From Microstegium vimineum (lineage: Eukaryota > Streptophyta > Magnoliopsida > Poales > Poaceae): a stretch of DNA of 64,000 nucleotides. The notes beneath the pieces were generated by a model. The model was not told where the DNA came from and made no database searches. It saw nothing but the letters and a program-made list of their open reading frames with translations. The stretch lies in contig CM039126.1 in NCBI GenBank assembly GCA_022036555.1, forward strand, positions 28,501,935 through 28,565,934, given 5' to 3'. Both the position numbers and the translations under genes were made by a program. Positions within the stretch are counted from its first letter, which is position 1. Each line of letters starts with the position of its first letter. Shown here in pieces: positions 20,960 to 33,314 of this stretch.

Positions 20960-21984
20960 GGGACTAGACTAGACTAGGGAGGAGGTGGAGGAGGAGGGAG
21001 GCCACCAACTACCAAACCCATCGCACACGTCCTCCTCCCCGCTCCACTCCCCTTCGTCGGCATTGCATTGCATTGCCCGCCCGACGCCTGCTCCCTTCCA
21101 TTTTCCATTGACCTCGGCCCTCTCGTCCGTCTCCTCCTTCCCAAAGCTTCGAATTTTCCCAAGGCCAGAGCCACACACCTTCCTTCCACTCCCCGCGTCC
21201 CACGATTCGCCGTCGGAAAGAGGCAAGGCAACGGAACCCGAGCCGCCCCGCGTGAGGCCGCCGTGAGGGTGAGGCGAGGTCCCCGTCTGGGTGCCTTCCG
21301 TGCCGACCGCCTGCGTCGCGGGGCGCATTGCCGTGCCGCCCCCGCGGGAAGGGAGATTCCCGCCACCTATTAATCCTCCTCTCTTAGGCCCGTTTTCTGC
21401 CTTGGGGAGGAGGACACACACACAGACGCAGCGCCGCGGGAAAGCCGGGCGCCGCATGGATCGAGGCACCCGCTGTTCCCATCTCAAGACCCAGTTTTGG
21501 CGTCTTGGCGTAGCGGGACGGAGGAGGACGACGGGGTTCCGGAGCGCAGGGCCGCGGCGGCACGCCGGGATCTCGGAGGCGCCGCGCTGTTGAGTGTTGG
21601 CGTCTTCTCGTTCCTGGGAGGAGGTGTTTCCTCTGCTGAGAGGGCCTGGGGCGGCTCTCGGTTCAGTCCCTCTCTGCAGTTTATTTGCTTTTTTTAGGTA
21701 GGTGGGGGCTGCAGTTGTTGGGTGGGCGAGGAGCTGGAATTTATTGCGAGCTGCTTCCTTGGAGATCATTGCTGCTCGAATCTGAGCTCCTCTTCTTCTT
21801 CTTCTTCTTCCCTGAGGGAGTTGCCAATCGCGTTCTGCAACAAGAGTGATTTGGACAAGATTGGAGCGAATTGGCTGCTCGGCGGGCGTCCAAAAACTCT
21901 GAGCTTCTGGTTGCCTTGTCGACTTCTCGGGGCATCTGGGAGTAGCTTTGGAGCAGTGATTGTGATTCACTTGAGTCTGGAAGA
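20960..21984 (+). other. Probable promoter end and long 5' leader of the flippase gene
   Basis: This GC-rich kilobase precedes the flippase ATG and contains pyrimidine tracts, a (ttc)n run near 21790-21812 and several upstream ATGs (for example near 21455). No TATA box stands out. A pyrimidine-rich tract ending in 'tttttttag' near 21698 could be a 3' splice site of a 5'-leader intron, but no donor was fixed. A 333-codon minus-strand frame here is Gly/Pro/Arg-rich and judged spurious. Confidence 0.45.
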
Positions 21985-24900
21985 ATGGCGCCGAGCAAGA
22001 GGCTGGAGAAGCTCAAACTCAGCACATTGTTGACTTTCATGCGATGTCACAGGGGCTCTAGTGATGATCACTCACGGATTGGGACAGTGGGGTTCTCACG
22101 AGTGGTGTTCGTCAACGAGCCTGATAGGCTTCAAGAGGAGGGATTCAGTTACCCACCGAATGAAGTGTCGACGACAAAGTACAGTCTTGCCACCTTCCTG
22201 CCCAAGTCCCTCTTCGAGCAGTTCAGGAGGGTGGCTAATTTCTACTTCCTTGTCTCTGGTATCCTTGCCTTGACTCCACTCGCACCTTACACGGCAGTGA
22301 GTGCGCTTGCGCCCCTGTGTGTCGTGATTGTAGCCACCATGGCAAAAGAAGGGGTTGAGGACTGGCGGAGGAAACAACAGGTATCATTCTTGCAGTCTTT
22401 TGTTCATGACATGACCCCCTGTGTTTTGAATACACTCAACCAACTCATATGCTTTAGTTAATTTAATGTTTATTTCATACACTGTATAATAAATAGGAAC
22501 AAATTTTGCTTCCTCTTTCTTGGTGTTGTGATTGTCGGGTTCATTCTCTATACATATCTGGGTTTGGGGAAATAATATACATTCATTACTTACAAACAAT
22601 GTGTTCTCATTATGAACAATGCACTGAGCTATATTCCATGTATTTTGGTTTCTGAAACTTAAATTCTAATTTGACCATTTTCCATGTTTGTGCTTTGACC
22701 ATGTGATCCATTATTGATTATACTTACAGTTGTCCATTCTACTTGTGTCGTTGTGCGTCATGATGTAGCAATAGTTTTTAGTCTTGCAGCACTTATCTTT
22801 CTTCTCTATATATAAATGTCGAGCTTATCTGGGAATCAAGGTGTGGCATATTAACTTCTTTACAAGCTTATATAGTTTATGTGATGGTTTTCTTTGACTG
22901 GTATTAGACGTAATTGACTGTGTTACTGTAATTTATTTACTATGAATGTTTATGTAAATTTTCCATGCCATTGGTATATTAAATAAATCTATGCAACTAC
23001 GTCACCCAGGACCACGAGCTCAATAATCGGATAGTCAAAGTGCATAAGGGAAATGGCCATTTTGAAGAGACAAAATGGAAGAATATCAGAGTTGGAGATG
23101 TAATAAAGGTGGAGAAGGATAATTTCTTTCCCGCTGATATGATTCTGCTTTCATCTAACTATCCGGATGGAATCTGTTACGTAGAGACCATGAACCTCGA
23201 TGGTGAAACAAATTTGAAAATTAAACAAGCTCTCGAGGTGACATTGGATTTACATGAGGACATAAAGTTCAGGGAAGTCAGACAAACAGTAAAATGCGAA
23301 GACCCAAATGCAAACCTCTACTCCTTTGTCGGTTCAATGGAATGGAGAGGCCAGCAGTATTCCCTGTCACCCCTACAGATTCTTCTTCGGGATTCAAAAC
23401 TACGGAACACAGACTACATATATGGGGCTGTCATCTTCACAGGTCATGATACTAAAGTGATGCAAAATGCAACTGATCCACCATCTAAAAGAAGTAAGAT
23501 TGAGAAGAAGATGGATAAAATTATTTACATTTTGATGTCTTCTCTACTCATGATTGCATTACTTGGTTCTGTCTTCTTTGGGATCTGGACCAAAGAGGAC
23601 ATAAGAGATGGTGGGCTCAAACGGTGGTATCTTCGTCCAGATGCTACCACTATATTCTATGATCCAAAGAGAGCAGCACTGGCATCTTTCTTTCATTTGT
23701 TAACAGCCCTGATGCTGTACAGCTACTTCATACCCATTTCTTTGTATATATCAATTGAGATGGTCAAGATCTTGCAAGCTGTATTCATCAACCAGGATAT
23801 TGAAATGTATCATGAAGAATCAGATAAGCCAACTCATGCTCGTACTTCGAATCTAAATGAAGAACTAGGTATGGTTGATACAATACTATCTGATAAGACT
23901 GGAACATTAACCTGCAACATGATGGAGTTCATCAAGTGTTCAATTGCTGGCACTGCCTATGGTCAGGGTGTCACTGAAGTTGAGAGAGCTATGGCTATGA
24001 GGAAAGGTGCCAGGTTAGATGATGACATTGAAAATGGAGACCGCAAAGACAAAAAAATTGACAACAGTCCCCATGTTAAAGGGTTCAATTTCAAGGATCC
24101 ACGAATAATGGATGGGAATTGGATTCATGAGCCTAACAGAGATATGATAAGAGATTTTTTCCGGCTCCTAGCCATCTGCCACACATGCATTGCTGAAATG
24201 GACGGAAATGAGAAGGTTTCATATGAAGCAGAGTCCCCTGATGAAGCTGCATTTGTTATTGCAGCAAGAGAACTAGGGTTTGAGTTTTACAAAAGGTCGC
24301 TGGCAACTATAATTGTTCGTGAACGGGATCCAAGTCGGAATGTTGTTGAGAAAATGTAACTCAAATTTCTGTGCTCTTTCCTCTATGGATTATCCTTACT
24401 TCCTTAGTACTAATACTGACCCTTTTACATTCTGGTACAGAAACTATGAACTCCTAAATATATTGGAGTTCAGTAGCTCAAGGAGACGGATGTCTGTGAT
24501 AGTCAAGGAACCAGAGGGAAGGATATTACTTCTCAGCAAGGGTGCAGACAGGTTAGTGCTCTATTTGCGCTAGATTTCAGTGTTTAGTCGCAGATCATCT
24601 ACTTAATTGTAGTCTCTGTGAACAGTGTGATGTTCAAAAGGCTTGCACCAAATGGAAGAAAATTTCAAGAAGAAACAAGAAGACACATAAATGAGTATTC
24701 TGACTCTGGTCTAAGAACCTTGGTTCTAGCACACCGTGTCTTAGATGAGAAAGAGTACAAGGACTTCAATGAAAAATTGAACGCTGCCAAAGCATCTCTA
24801 AGTGCTGATAGAGATGAAAAGATTGAGCAGGCTGCTGATGGCATTGAACGGGACTTGATTCTTCTTGGTGCTACCGCAGTTGAAGATAAGCTCCAGCAAG

Positions 24901-27869
24901 GGGTATGCCTTTTTGTGGATAAGCCTTTCTGTTCCACATTTTATTTGTACGCTTTCTAGGGAACATTGCTTGTTCAAGTACTCATGTGCACGTACATATT
25001 CAGGTGCCTGAATGCATAGACAAGCTTGCACAAGCCGGAATTAAGATATGGGTCCTGACAGGCGACAAGATGGAGACGGCTATCAATATTGGGTAACCAT
25101 TATATGCCTGCGTTGAAGTAGGAACTTTTTATTTCAACCAGACTATTTCCTTTTCTGATTGATGAGCTTCTCCACCTGCAGGTTTGCATGTAGCCTGCTT
25201 AGACAAGGCATGAAACAGATAATTGTCGCACTGGAACAACCTGACATCATTGCGTTGGAGAAAGATGGTGACAAACAAAAAATTTCTAAGGTGAATAATT
25301 GATTTCATTAGCTGCCTTTTTGAGGCATCAGGCATGTTGCAGTCATTTTACATATAACAATGTCAACGTTGGAATGCCCTATATTTACGATTACAGCTCT
25401 CTAATATCTGAAAAAGTAACAAGGCATACATTCAAATTATTAATTGACAGCCAAAATCATCTTAATTACACCCTTTTGTTGGTTCTCCAGGCATCGAAGC
25501 AAAAGGTTATGGGTCAGATAGAGGATGGAATCAAACAAATTCCACTTTCAACTCAAATTAGCACTGCATCATTTGCACTAATCATTGATGGTAAATCACT
25601 AACCTATGCTTTGGAAGATGATGTCAAGTTTAAGTTCTTGGATCTTGCTATCAAGTGTGCATCAGTAATATGTTGCCGATCTTCACCAAAACAGAAGGCA
25701 CTGGTCAGATTTCTTTCTATTATTAAGTTCCTGTCTCTTTTCTATGTACTTTCAGAGTGCATTCTTCTAGAGCATACATGCAAAAACATTTCCATCAATT
25801 CCAGGTTACAAGACTTGTTAAACGAGTAACGCATAAAGTGACTTTAGCAATAGGTGATGGGGCAAATGATGTTGGCATGCTTCAAGAAGCTGACATAGGG
25901 GTTGGCATCAGTGGTGCTGAAGGAATGCAGGTTACTAATTCGATGCTGTACAACTTTTGCTAATTGTGCCCATGATTCTTTTCTTATTATTTGTTTCTTA
26001 TGGTGTTCTAGGCTGTTATGGCCAGTGATGTTGCTGTTGCCCAATTCCGTTTCTTGGAACGGCTACTTCTGGTGCATGGACATTGGTGTTACCGGCGTAT
26101 TTCAGTGATGGTATAGTTGTCATTTACATTGATTTTAATGTTTTTTTCTGTACAGGACATACCGGAAATTTCATTACCAAAAGAAATAAAATTAAAAAGT
26201 ACCACAAGTATAATGTTTGCACCACCAAACATTCCAAAAATCAGAGCAATCCTGAGAGCATAAAGGACTCTGGAAGACACCCCAAAAACACCACCAGGAA
26301 AGCAAGTTTCAAATTACATAGCAGACACAAAATGGCCATGGTGAGGCGGTGAGGCCCACTTACTCCCACTGCCAACCAGGGTTAAAACTAAGTTCTTGAC
26401 AACTCCCCACACATGATGAGCGTAAAAACAAACTAAGTCAACTCATGTTTGGCTTTGGACTTAGACTACATGCTTCTCATCTCTTGGCCCCAAACATTTA
26501 TTTTAATCTATTCAGGCTTCGTAATTCATGTTTTTGGATAAAAAATATTTTGGTGGTTGATGTGCAGATATGCTATTTCTTTTACAAGAATGTTACTTTT
26601 GGTGTCACTATCTTTCTCTATGAAGCATTTGCATCTTTCTCCGGGAAGCCAGCTTATAATGATTGGTTCTTGTCACTCTATAATGTTTTCTTCACCTCCC
26701 TTCCTGTCATTGCTTTGGGGGTATTTGACCAGGATGTGTCTGCCAGGCTGTGCATACAGGTATGCCAATATTTAAACAGTTTTGGTAATTAAAATGATTG
26801 GAATAGTGAAATTTAGGTCTACTTCCCTGTGAAATCTAGTTCTACCATATATTTCTGAAGAAAATGTGCTTTCTACCCTTGGGGTAGTGGAAGCTAAATA
26901 ATTCTGTCTTTTTTTCTCTAGATCTAAGATTTATTTCACTTTTGATCTGTTGATTAAAAGAATTTTCATGCTATGTATGTTTTCAGTTTATTTAAGAACT
27001 ATCTTTCTGTTAGTATAAGGATTTTTTAACCTGTGAAAACCTTTATAAGTACCATTTTGTGGAGTTTTGGGATCCCAGTTTCACTGCCATATTGAATGAA
27101 TCAAGGAAACACTATCTTTCAAGTTATTTGAAGGCACAAAACGCTCGAGTTGTGCGCACTCCTTTTGCATTTGTGTTACCCTACCTTTTCACTTGTCTTT
27201 CTGTCCTCTGTTCCTTTGCAGTATCCTCAGCTATACCAAGAAGGAGTGCAGAATATATTGTTCAGTTGGCGTCGGATACTTGGCTGGATGTTTAATGGTG
27301 TTATGAATGCTGTCTTAATCTTTTTCTTCTGCATCACTTCCTTTGAGGACCAGGCATTCCGTCAGGATGGTCAAGTTGCGGGCTTGGATGCTCTAGGTGT
27401 CGTCATGTACACTTGTGTTGTATGGGTTGTCAACTGTCAAATGGCACTCTCTGTGAACTACTTCACCATAATCCAGCACATATTCATATGGGGCAGCATT
27501 GCAGTATGGTACCTCTTCCTCTTGGTTTATGGTGCCATAAACCCGAGGTTCTCGACTACAGCCTACATGGTCTTCATCGAACAGCTGGCCCCTGCCCTCT
27601 CATTTTGGCTGGTGACACTTTTTGTTGTGATGGCAACACTTGTTCCCTACTTCAGCTATGCCGCAATCCAGATCCGTTTTTTCCCAATGTTCCACAACAA
27701 GATTCAGTGGAAACGGTACTTGGGGAAGGCTGAAGATCCAGAAGTGGCAAGGCAGTTGTCATCACGACACCGGACGTCATCACAGCAGAGGATGGTCGGT
27801 ATCTCTGCTCGTCGTGACGGCAAGGCTATGCAAATAACAAGGGAGACAGAGCTAGAAGTTCAGAAGTAG
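21985..27869 (+). CDS. P4-type ATPase, phospholipid-transporting (ALA9/ALA10-like flippase), 11 exons
   Basis: Exons are 21985-22380, 23010-24355, 24441-24551, 24626-24902, 25004-25092, 25182-25290, 25491-25703, 25805-25930, 26012-26110, 26568-26759 and 27222-27869. All introns are GT-AG and the joined frame gives 1201 aa, the usual length. P4-ATPases use ATP to move phospholipids from the outer to the cytosolic leaflet of plasma and endomembranes, normally with a CDC50/ALIS beta subunit. Visible landmarks are TM1-2 at about 90-130, DGET at 196-199, TM3 at about 303-325 and PISL at 374-377. They continue with the phosphorylated Asp in DKTGTLT (D427), KGAD ending at 617, TGDK at 729-732, GDGAND at 864-869 and six C-terminal TM segments in exons 10-11. 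The N-terminus (PGFSRVV-like GFSRVVFVNEP, FEQFRRVANFYFLV) and EDWRRKQQ favour the ALA8-12 clade. It looks fully functional. The start is the first ATG opening the conserved N-terminus. Confidence 0.96.
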
Positions 27870-28230
27870 CATTTTCAGTAGATTTTGCGTTTTGTACAGC
27901 TTATAGGATATTGTCTCCGGCAAGATGACAACTGAACTGGTTGGAACTCGGGATGTTCCTGGATTGCTGCTTCTATGATGCCTGTCATGGGAGTTGTTCC
28001 AGTTCAGATGATAGAGCAAGACTACAGATTGCTTAGATAGGTCACAAGGAGGCAAAGAGAATACCTGCTGTAAGTTCAATTTTAGCAGTTCAAGGCTTTG
28101 TGGTTTTTCTTTTCCTGCTTCTCTTACACATGTAGATGCTTGTAACCAGATTGGTAGAATTTCGTTTAGTGTTTTATTCCTTTTTACTCCCCTTGCCTAC
28201 CGTCTCTCAAGTGTATTTTAAACAATAATG

Positions 28231-28791
28231 GTAAGGCTTCTGATTTGAGTGGCTTTCATGCTTTATTACTGGGAAAGAATCATAAGTGGACGATTTATAA
28301 TCTAAAATTGGCCTGGTAATATTTGTTTGCATGACTTGGCAAATATCGGGAGGCCACAAATATTGTTCGCTTCATTTCGTTGGTTGATAAGTCGGCCGTG
28401 GCTGTTTTCTTGTGAGAGAAAAACACTGTTTCGATGGCTGATAAGCCAAGTGAATAGGGTGACGTGGAAGAAAAATGGACATTTTTGTAGGAAAAACACT
28501 TTCTATGTGAAACCATCACTTCCTGATTTGATTCAACTGTCAATTGTGGGCCGGCATGGCAAAAATCAAATTTGTCTGGAACTAAGATAAATAGAACGTG
28601 TTACTGTACGAAAAATTAATAAGTGAACTAAGAGGTAAATACAAGCTTTAAGCAGTGACAGAAAGAAAACTCAAAGGTTCAAAGATTACAATATTTGCTT
28701 TATTTCGGTTTTGTTATTACTACCATACTAACCTGCAATTAAGGGCAGAAAAGGAGCAAAGAACTTGAGCCGCTGAGCGCCCGGTCACGTG
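28231..28791. other. Convergent intergenic space between the two host genes
   Basis: The flippase 3' untranslated region probably ends before about 28230 (attcc tttttac region after the stop at 27869). The rest up to the stop of the minus-strand gene holds one small MITE (28362-28460) and no coding frame. It would contain the 3' untranslated regions of both convergent genes. Confidence 0.5.
28362..28460. mobile_element. Small hAT-like MITE
   Basis: The segment begins attgttcgcttcatttcg and ends gataagccaagtgaataggg. The ends are imperfect inverted repeats of the 'ttgttcgctt / aagccaagtgaa' type seen in the outer MITE at 17979-18715, with a similar 'tgagagaaaaacact.ttt' interior. It is about 100 bp long. 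Confidence 0.55.
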
Positions 28792-29154
28792 TCATGGCTC
28801 CGGCAGCGGCAGCGGCAGTGGCGGCTCCGCCGGCTGCTTCGTCTCCGCGGCTGGCACCACCGGGCGGCGCCGGTGCGCGCTCCTCCGCCAGCGCGCCAGC
28901 CTGGTGCAGTCGTAGGACTCGTCGGGCCCCTGGGCCTGCGCGACGCACACCCGGCCGAAGACACAGGAGAGCACGGTGAGTACTAGCACCGCGGCCAGCA
29001 CCCCGAAGAAGGCGCCGACGGAGCCTGACCCCGATGAGGCGCCGTGCCGCGGCGCCGCTGCAGCTGCGCCCGCGCCGGACACCTGGTAGTTGGGCAGCGG
29101 CACCGTCGTCGTCATCGGCGTGGTCGGTGTCGTCGCTGGCATGACGGCCGCCAT
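28792..29154 (-). CDS. Small single-pass membrane protein of unknown function (120 aa)
   Basis: The frame runs from ATG at 29154 to the stop at 28792. Residues 1-45 are Thr/Pro- then Ala/Gly/Ser-rich (VPLPNYQVSGAG). Residues about 46-67 form one strong hydrophobic helix (AFFGVLAAVLVLTVLSCVFG). A short YDCTRL-containing stretch follows, then an Arg/His-rich segment (RWRRSAHRRR) and a Pro-rich tail. The positive charges after the helix predict a cytosolic C-terminus. Plants have small proteins of this plan (G-S-V-G-x-F-F, one helix ending near 'LSC..GR'), recognised only by pattern; no function is claimed. The first of two nearby Met codons in the long frame (29286) was not used because its extra 44 residues look like leader. 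High GC at codon position 3 fits a grass gene. Confidence 0.7.
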   Translation of the reverse strand: MAAVMPATTPTTPMTTTVPLPNYQVSGAGAAAAAPRHGASSGSGSVGAFFGVLAAVLVLTVLSCVFGRVCVAQAQGPDESYDCTRLARWRRSAHRRRPVVPAAETKQPAEPPLPLPLPEP

Positions 29155-29307
29155 TGTTGCTTGGGCGTAACGTACAGAGGAGAGAGTTGGTGGGTGGTGA
29201 ATGTGTGCCGCACTTTGAGCTGGGGAAGGAGGAGGGTGGCGGATGCCGTGCTCATGAGGGGAGCAGTGAGGCGGCAAAAGTGTCACATGCTTTTTTGTTG
29301 CAATTTT

Positions 29308-29315
29308 AATTTATA
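29308..29315 (-). promoter_or_regulatory. Possible TATA box of the small membrane protein gene
   Basis: TATAAATT on the minus strand lies about 155 bp upstream of the start codon, in an abrupt AT-rich stretch next to the GC-rich gene. That spacing would give a leader of roughly 120 nt. Confidence 0.4.
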
Positions 29316-29920
29316 ACTAGATTATATTACTAATGCTTGGTATAGTATTTTAGTGGTGTCATGGATGGAGAGGAGGGGATAGGGAAGAAAGAAAACTAAA
29401 TTAAAGAGGGGAGAAATTTTAAAAATGGTTTTGCTGCTCACCTTTAACGTCCAAGGACCGAGTGGGCACGAGCATGGAAATGTTGGAAAGAAGAGAAAAG
29501 AGCATGCATATGCATAATTGGGCTATCTCATGCATGCTTTCATGTTATTATTAGATTAGATGCGTGGTGTCTTAGTGTGTGTATCTAGGAAAAAGGAAAT
29601 AACTTGTTTGATCTGATCTGCTCATGACTCGACAAGCCAAGAACCATTGGACGGAGAAGAATCAGAGAGGGAAAAGGCGGCATGATTGGTGTGGCAAATA
29701 ACTTGTTTCTGTATTGGCCCAGCGCCGGTTTTTTCTAGCATCACACACCAATATGGTAAGACCTAGTGGTGTGTGATGAGCCGATTGGAGCCGCAGGCAA
29801 CAACAGGAGGGCAGGGCCAGTCCTGGGGTGGCTGGCTGTGCCACCGCACCGTGCCTCAAATTTCCATAGGCCTCGGCTAGAGTAGCACATTAGTTATTAG
29901 TTAGTATATACTATATTATA
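29316..29920. other. Upstream intergenic region of the small membrane protein gene
   Basis: No gene or complete transposon is seen here. It contains short purine-rich stretches and 'tgcatgc' motifs, and presumably holds regulatory sequence for the minus-strand gene. Nothing specific can be supported. Confidence 0.4.
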
Positions 29921-30180
29921 CTTCCTCCGTCTCATAATAAATAATGTTACGAGATACGTGTAAGTTAAATTTTCATAATATTGACTAGGTTTATAGAAAA
30001 TACGTGCAACATTATATCTACAAATAAATTTATTATGAAAGTATATTCAATGATCTATCTAATGATACTAATTATTTCTTATAAATATTATTATTATTTT
30101 CTAAATAATTGGTCAAAGTTTAGAAAATCTGACTTCATGGAAAACGAGAATGACTTCTATTATGGAACATAGAGAGAATG
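29921..30180. mobile_element. Stowaway-like (Tc1/Mariner) MITE
   Basis: The left end cttcctccgtctcataataa and the right end ctattatggaacatagagagaatg are imperfect inverted repeats of the Stowaway 'ctccctccgt' type. Flanking TA dinucleotides (29919-29920 and 30181-30182) fit a TA duplication. The 260-bp interior is AT-rich. A further partial 'attctctccgttcc' start lies near 30350. Confidence 0.65.
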
Positions 30181-30529
30181 TATATACGTGGGTTGTTACC
30201 CGTGGCCTAAGTGCCCCACCCTAAAGGCTTAAACAATATCAGGCATGGAGAAATTATTATATGAGATCAACATCAATAATATAATCAATGATTTTACATC
30301 TCCATATGTTAGAAGAAATTGCTAAAAAATAATGTCAAGTGCCAAGTAAGTATTCTCTCCGTTCCAACAAACATAATCTCGCTTCTCGAGAAGTCAAACA
30401 ATACTAAATATGTATAAAAGTATTTTTTCCATTCCAAATTATAAGATGTTGTTATGATGTCTTCACACAACCCTTACCTGTTGTGATGTCTTCACTTCTC
30501 ATACGACCAAGGTTCAACACTTTCTGAAC

Positions 30530-30825
30530 TAAACGTAGATCAGATGGTTGAGTTCTTTATGGTAGAACCTGCTCACCTGACTTTAACTCCTGGACTTGAC
30601 ACGACTGATCGTATTTTTCTGAGTTTATTCTAAGATTTAACGGCGCTATTTTTTGGTGGTAGGCGACTTGACCGTCGATAGCAAAACACCTATTACGACT
30701 TTGTCAATTTCGAGATTTGCCGGTCAAACTTAGTTTTTTGAATGTGCTCATAGAGCTAGGGTGAGCATACGTTCGCTCATAGGATTGAGTGTGCGCTCAT
30801 GTGCCTGTATTTGTAACTAGGTCTG
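30530..30825 (+). mobile_element. Grass SINE (tRNA-related head, LINE-like tail)
   Basis: The head (gtagatcagatggttgag... gactttaactcctgg) resembles a degenerate tRNA-derived A-box/B-box pair. It is followed by the body ggatttaacggcgctatttttt.ggtggtaggcg and the tail gctcatag.g.tagggtgagc, a combination typical of abundant grass SINEs (ZmSINE2/3-like, from memory). Similar pieces lie at 56748-56960 and 57620-57810. It is mutated and not expected to be active. Confidence 0.55.
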
Positions 30826-31165
30826 AAGAAAAGTTTAACAATTCATATGCACCTTTATTGGCTTAATCCTCTACCCACTAACATTATCATTGTGTCACTG
30901 TTGACCAACCTACCAAACACATTGAACTCTAATGGTCGTGATCCAACTAGCTAACCCCAAATCGTAATCTTGTGAGAGTAGTAGCACTAGTAGAGAAATA
31001 GCCTTTGGTCGATGTCCGAAATGTACAATAATCCCGGTTATTTTTTGTTCGGGGCTAATAGACCTTTAGTCCCGGTTGGTAAGAGTCTCGGTTGGTGTTA
31101 CCAACCGAGACTAAAGGTCCAGAACATTTAGCCCCGGTTGGTAATACCAACCGGGACGAAAGGTA

Positions 31166-32208
31166 TGTAGGATCTTAGGAAGGGTAAATAGCCTAGAGGG
31201 GGGGGGGTGAATAGGCCTGTCAAAAATCACTTCAAACAAATGTGAGATACTAGGGCGGCACTGCAGGCCTATAGAGGGCGGCACTGTCGGCCACCAAATA
31301 ATGAACAAAAAGAGCTGGGTTTTGGCAGGGAGATATTAGTCGCCAAGATGGGTCCTTCCCTGCAAAATCAACACAAGAACCAGTTCGAAGACTGGTTACC
31401 ACAGAAATGTTTCCTTTCCTCGAATCACCAACACAAACCATAGCACAAGATATGTTGCAAGAAACAAACCCTAGGGGACCAGCACACAAGACACAAGATT
31501 TATCCCGTGGTTCAGCTCGCCACTAAGGCTTGCTTAAGTCCACGTTGTTGAGGTGCCACAAAGGCTTGGAGCTTTGCAACTCCAACTCAATCTCAAGTCA
31601 AGGAAGTGAATCCTTGAGATGAGGGGTAATTCCTTTGCTTCACACAACGATTACAAACCTCCCTAGGCTGCCACAAGCGAGGGGTAAGCTCTAGGGCGAC
31701 GCCTAGCCAGCTAGGAGCAAGCTCCAAGGGTAACAAACCCTAGCACCGCCGGCCAAACGAGAACCACAAGCTCTTAGACTTTGGGAAGTAGTAGATCCTC
31801 TCTCTAGGAGTGTTTTGCTGCCTTTTCCCTCAAGAATCTATGGTTGGAAGTGTGGGATTGCTTGGAGGGTGAAGGTCAACAATGGAGTGAGAGAGAGGGA
31901 GAGAGAGCTCTGTTTCAAACGGTCGGATTGCAAGGAAGACGAAGGGGTATTGGACTGGTGAGGTGGAGACCGTTCCAGCGGGTATTTATAGTCAAGGAAA
32001 TTCGCTAGAAGTGGAGGGCGGCACTGCCGACCTAGCTCAGTGTGTCTGCTGGATCTGAATTTTGGACTGGACACTGAGCTAGCTGAGTGCATGTCTGAGA
32101 TAGAGATTTGAGCATGTGATTCACATCTGACAAAACAGCACTAGAATCCCCCTTAATAGTACGGCATACCTATACTCAAATTCAAACCATAAATGAATTT
32201 AAACCTTT
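31166..32208 (-). repeat. 3' LTR of the Copia element, first part
   Basis: The sequence matches 54941-55979 from tgtaggatcttaggaagg to ...aatttaaaccttt, then is interrupted by the Gypsy element G2 after ccttt (32204-32208). It contains three copies of the gggcggcactg palindrome (31253, 31276, 32016) and a TATAAATA box on the minus strand (31983-31990). Confidence 0.9.
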
Positions 32209-33263
32209 TGTTGACACCGTTTTTCGGCATGTGTCAAATGAACTAAGACTTGTGTTGATCGGTGGCTGTTTTCTATCGGCATCAGAAAGTTATCAGTTGA
32301 ATTTGCCGATGAGAAAAATGTTGCAGGAAAGTTTGTTGCCGATGAAGATTGGATGATTCTTAATTGGTGAAGTCAAGTCGCCCGAGCTGCAAAGTTGCTG
32401 ATCCCGATTGCCGATGAGGAGATGTTACCGATGCCAATAGAAGGTTGCCAGTGCAAGGTTGCCGATCGGAAAGTATTGCCGATGCCGATGGACATGGAGT
32501 GCCGATGGGCACAGGATGACTTGGCGTTTGACGTCAGCAAGGGATAGCTGATGGTGAAAAAAGGGAAGTCGCGGATTGAGGGAGTCTGCCGATGGAAAGT
32601 TTTCATCGAAAGAAAGACATAAGGAAACTGGTGATTTTATACCAGTATTAATATAATAATTTGAGTCCGGCTCTTGCACGAGTCGTTTGTTTCCTTTAAA
32701 ATAGAGGTGTCTATTTAGGAAAGTAATATTGTTATTTGGGTCCGACTCCTGCGCGAGTTAGTTATTTCCTTTAAGGTAGGAGTTTTGTTTGGAAAATGTA
32801 TGAGTTGTGTCTCTGTACAACTCTCCATGTGGGAGTATAAATATGTGCCCAAGGGCTGCGTGTAAAGACAATCAATCGAATCAAAATCAAATCAGTTTAC
32901 TCTTATTCTACTTTTACTGCAATTTACCCTTTTTTGCATTAGTCTTAGTTTATCAACGAGTTCTTCAAGCTTCGACGGGCTGCATCACCCTGATCTCCGT
33001 CAAACCCTTGTAAGTTCCGCGTGGGAGTACCTCTAAGCCTTGACATCCGGGCGCATCGCTGTTGTCTCGTTCAGCTCTGCTCTAGTTATCCTGATCAAGT
33101 CCCAATCTTGGCATCCGGGCGCATCGCCGTTGTCTTGATTGAATCTTGTTCTAATTATCGTCCTTGTCGATTAACTGGTCAAATCCACTGGCACACCCTC
33201 GGATATCGAATTTCGGGTATAAGCCCGAGGTGTTCGCAGATCCTGACGCTTTTTACGTCAACA
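32209..33263 (+). repeat. 5' LTR of G2
   Basis: The LTR begins TGTTGACACCGTTTTTCGGC and ends tttacgtcaaca. A TATAAATA box lies at 32836-32843. The first 400 bp hold at least eight copies of GCCGAT. It is followed by a PBS (tttggcacacccggtggg). Confidence 0.92.
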
Positions 33264-33268
33264 CCTCT

Positions 33269-33288
33269 TTTGGCACACCCGGTGGGAC
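33269..33288 (+). other. Primer-binding site of G2
   Basis: TTGGCACACCCGGTGGGAC follows the 5' LTR after a short spacer. It has the TGG start expected from a tRNA CCA end and fixes plus-strand orientation. Confidence 0.6.
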
Positions 33289-33314
33289 TCGATTAATCAA
33301 ATTACACATCTATC

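Noticed and set aside
20969..21970. 333-codon minus-strand frame
   Set aside because: It lies antisense to the flippase leader, is Gly/Pro/Arg/Ser-rich with no domain, and is explained by high GC and few stop codons.
26089..26280. Hydrophobic 63-codon minus-strand frame in flippase intron 9
   Set aside because: Its membrane-like composition comes from an AT-rich intron. No family was recognised and no transposon boundaries were found.
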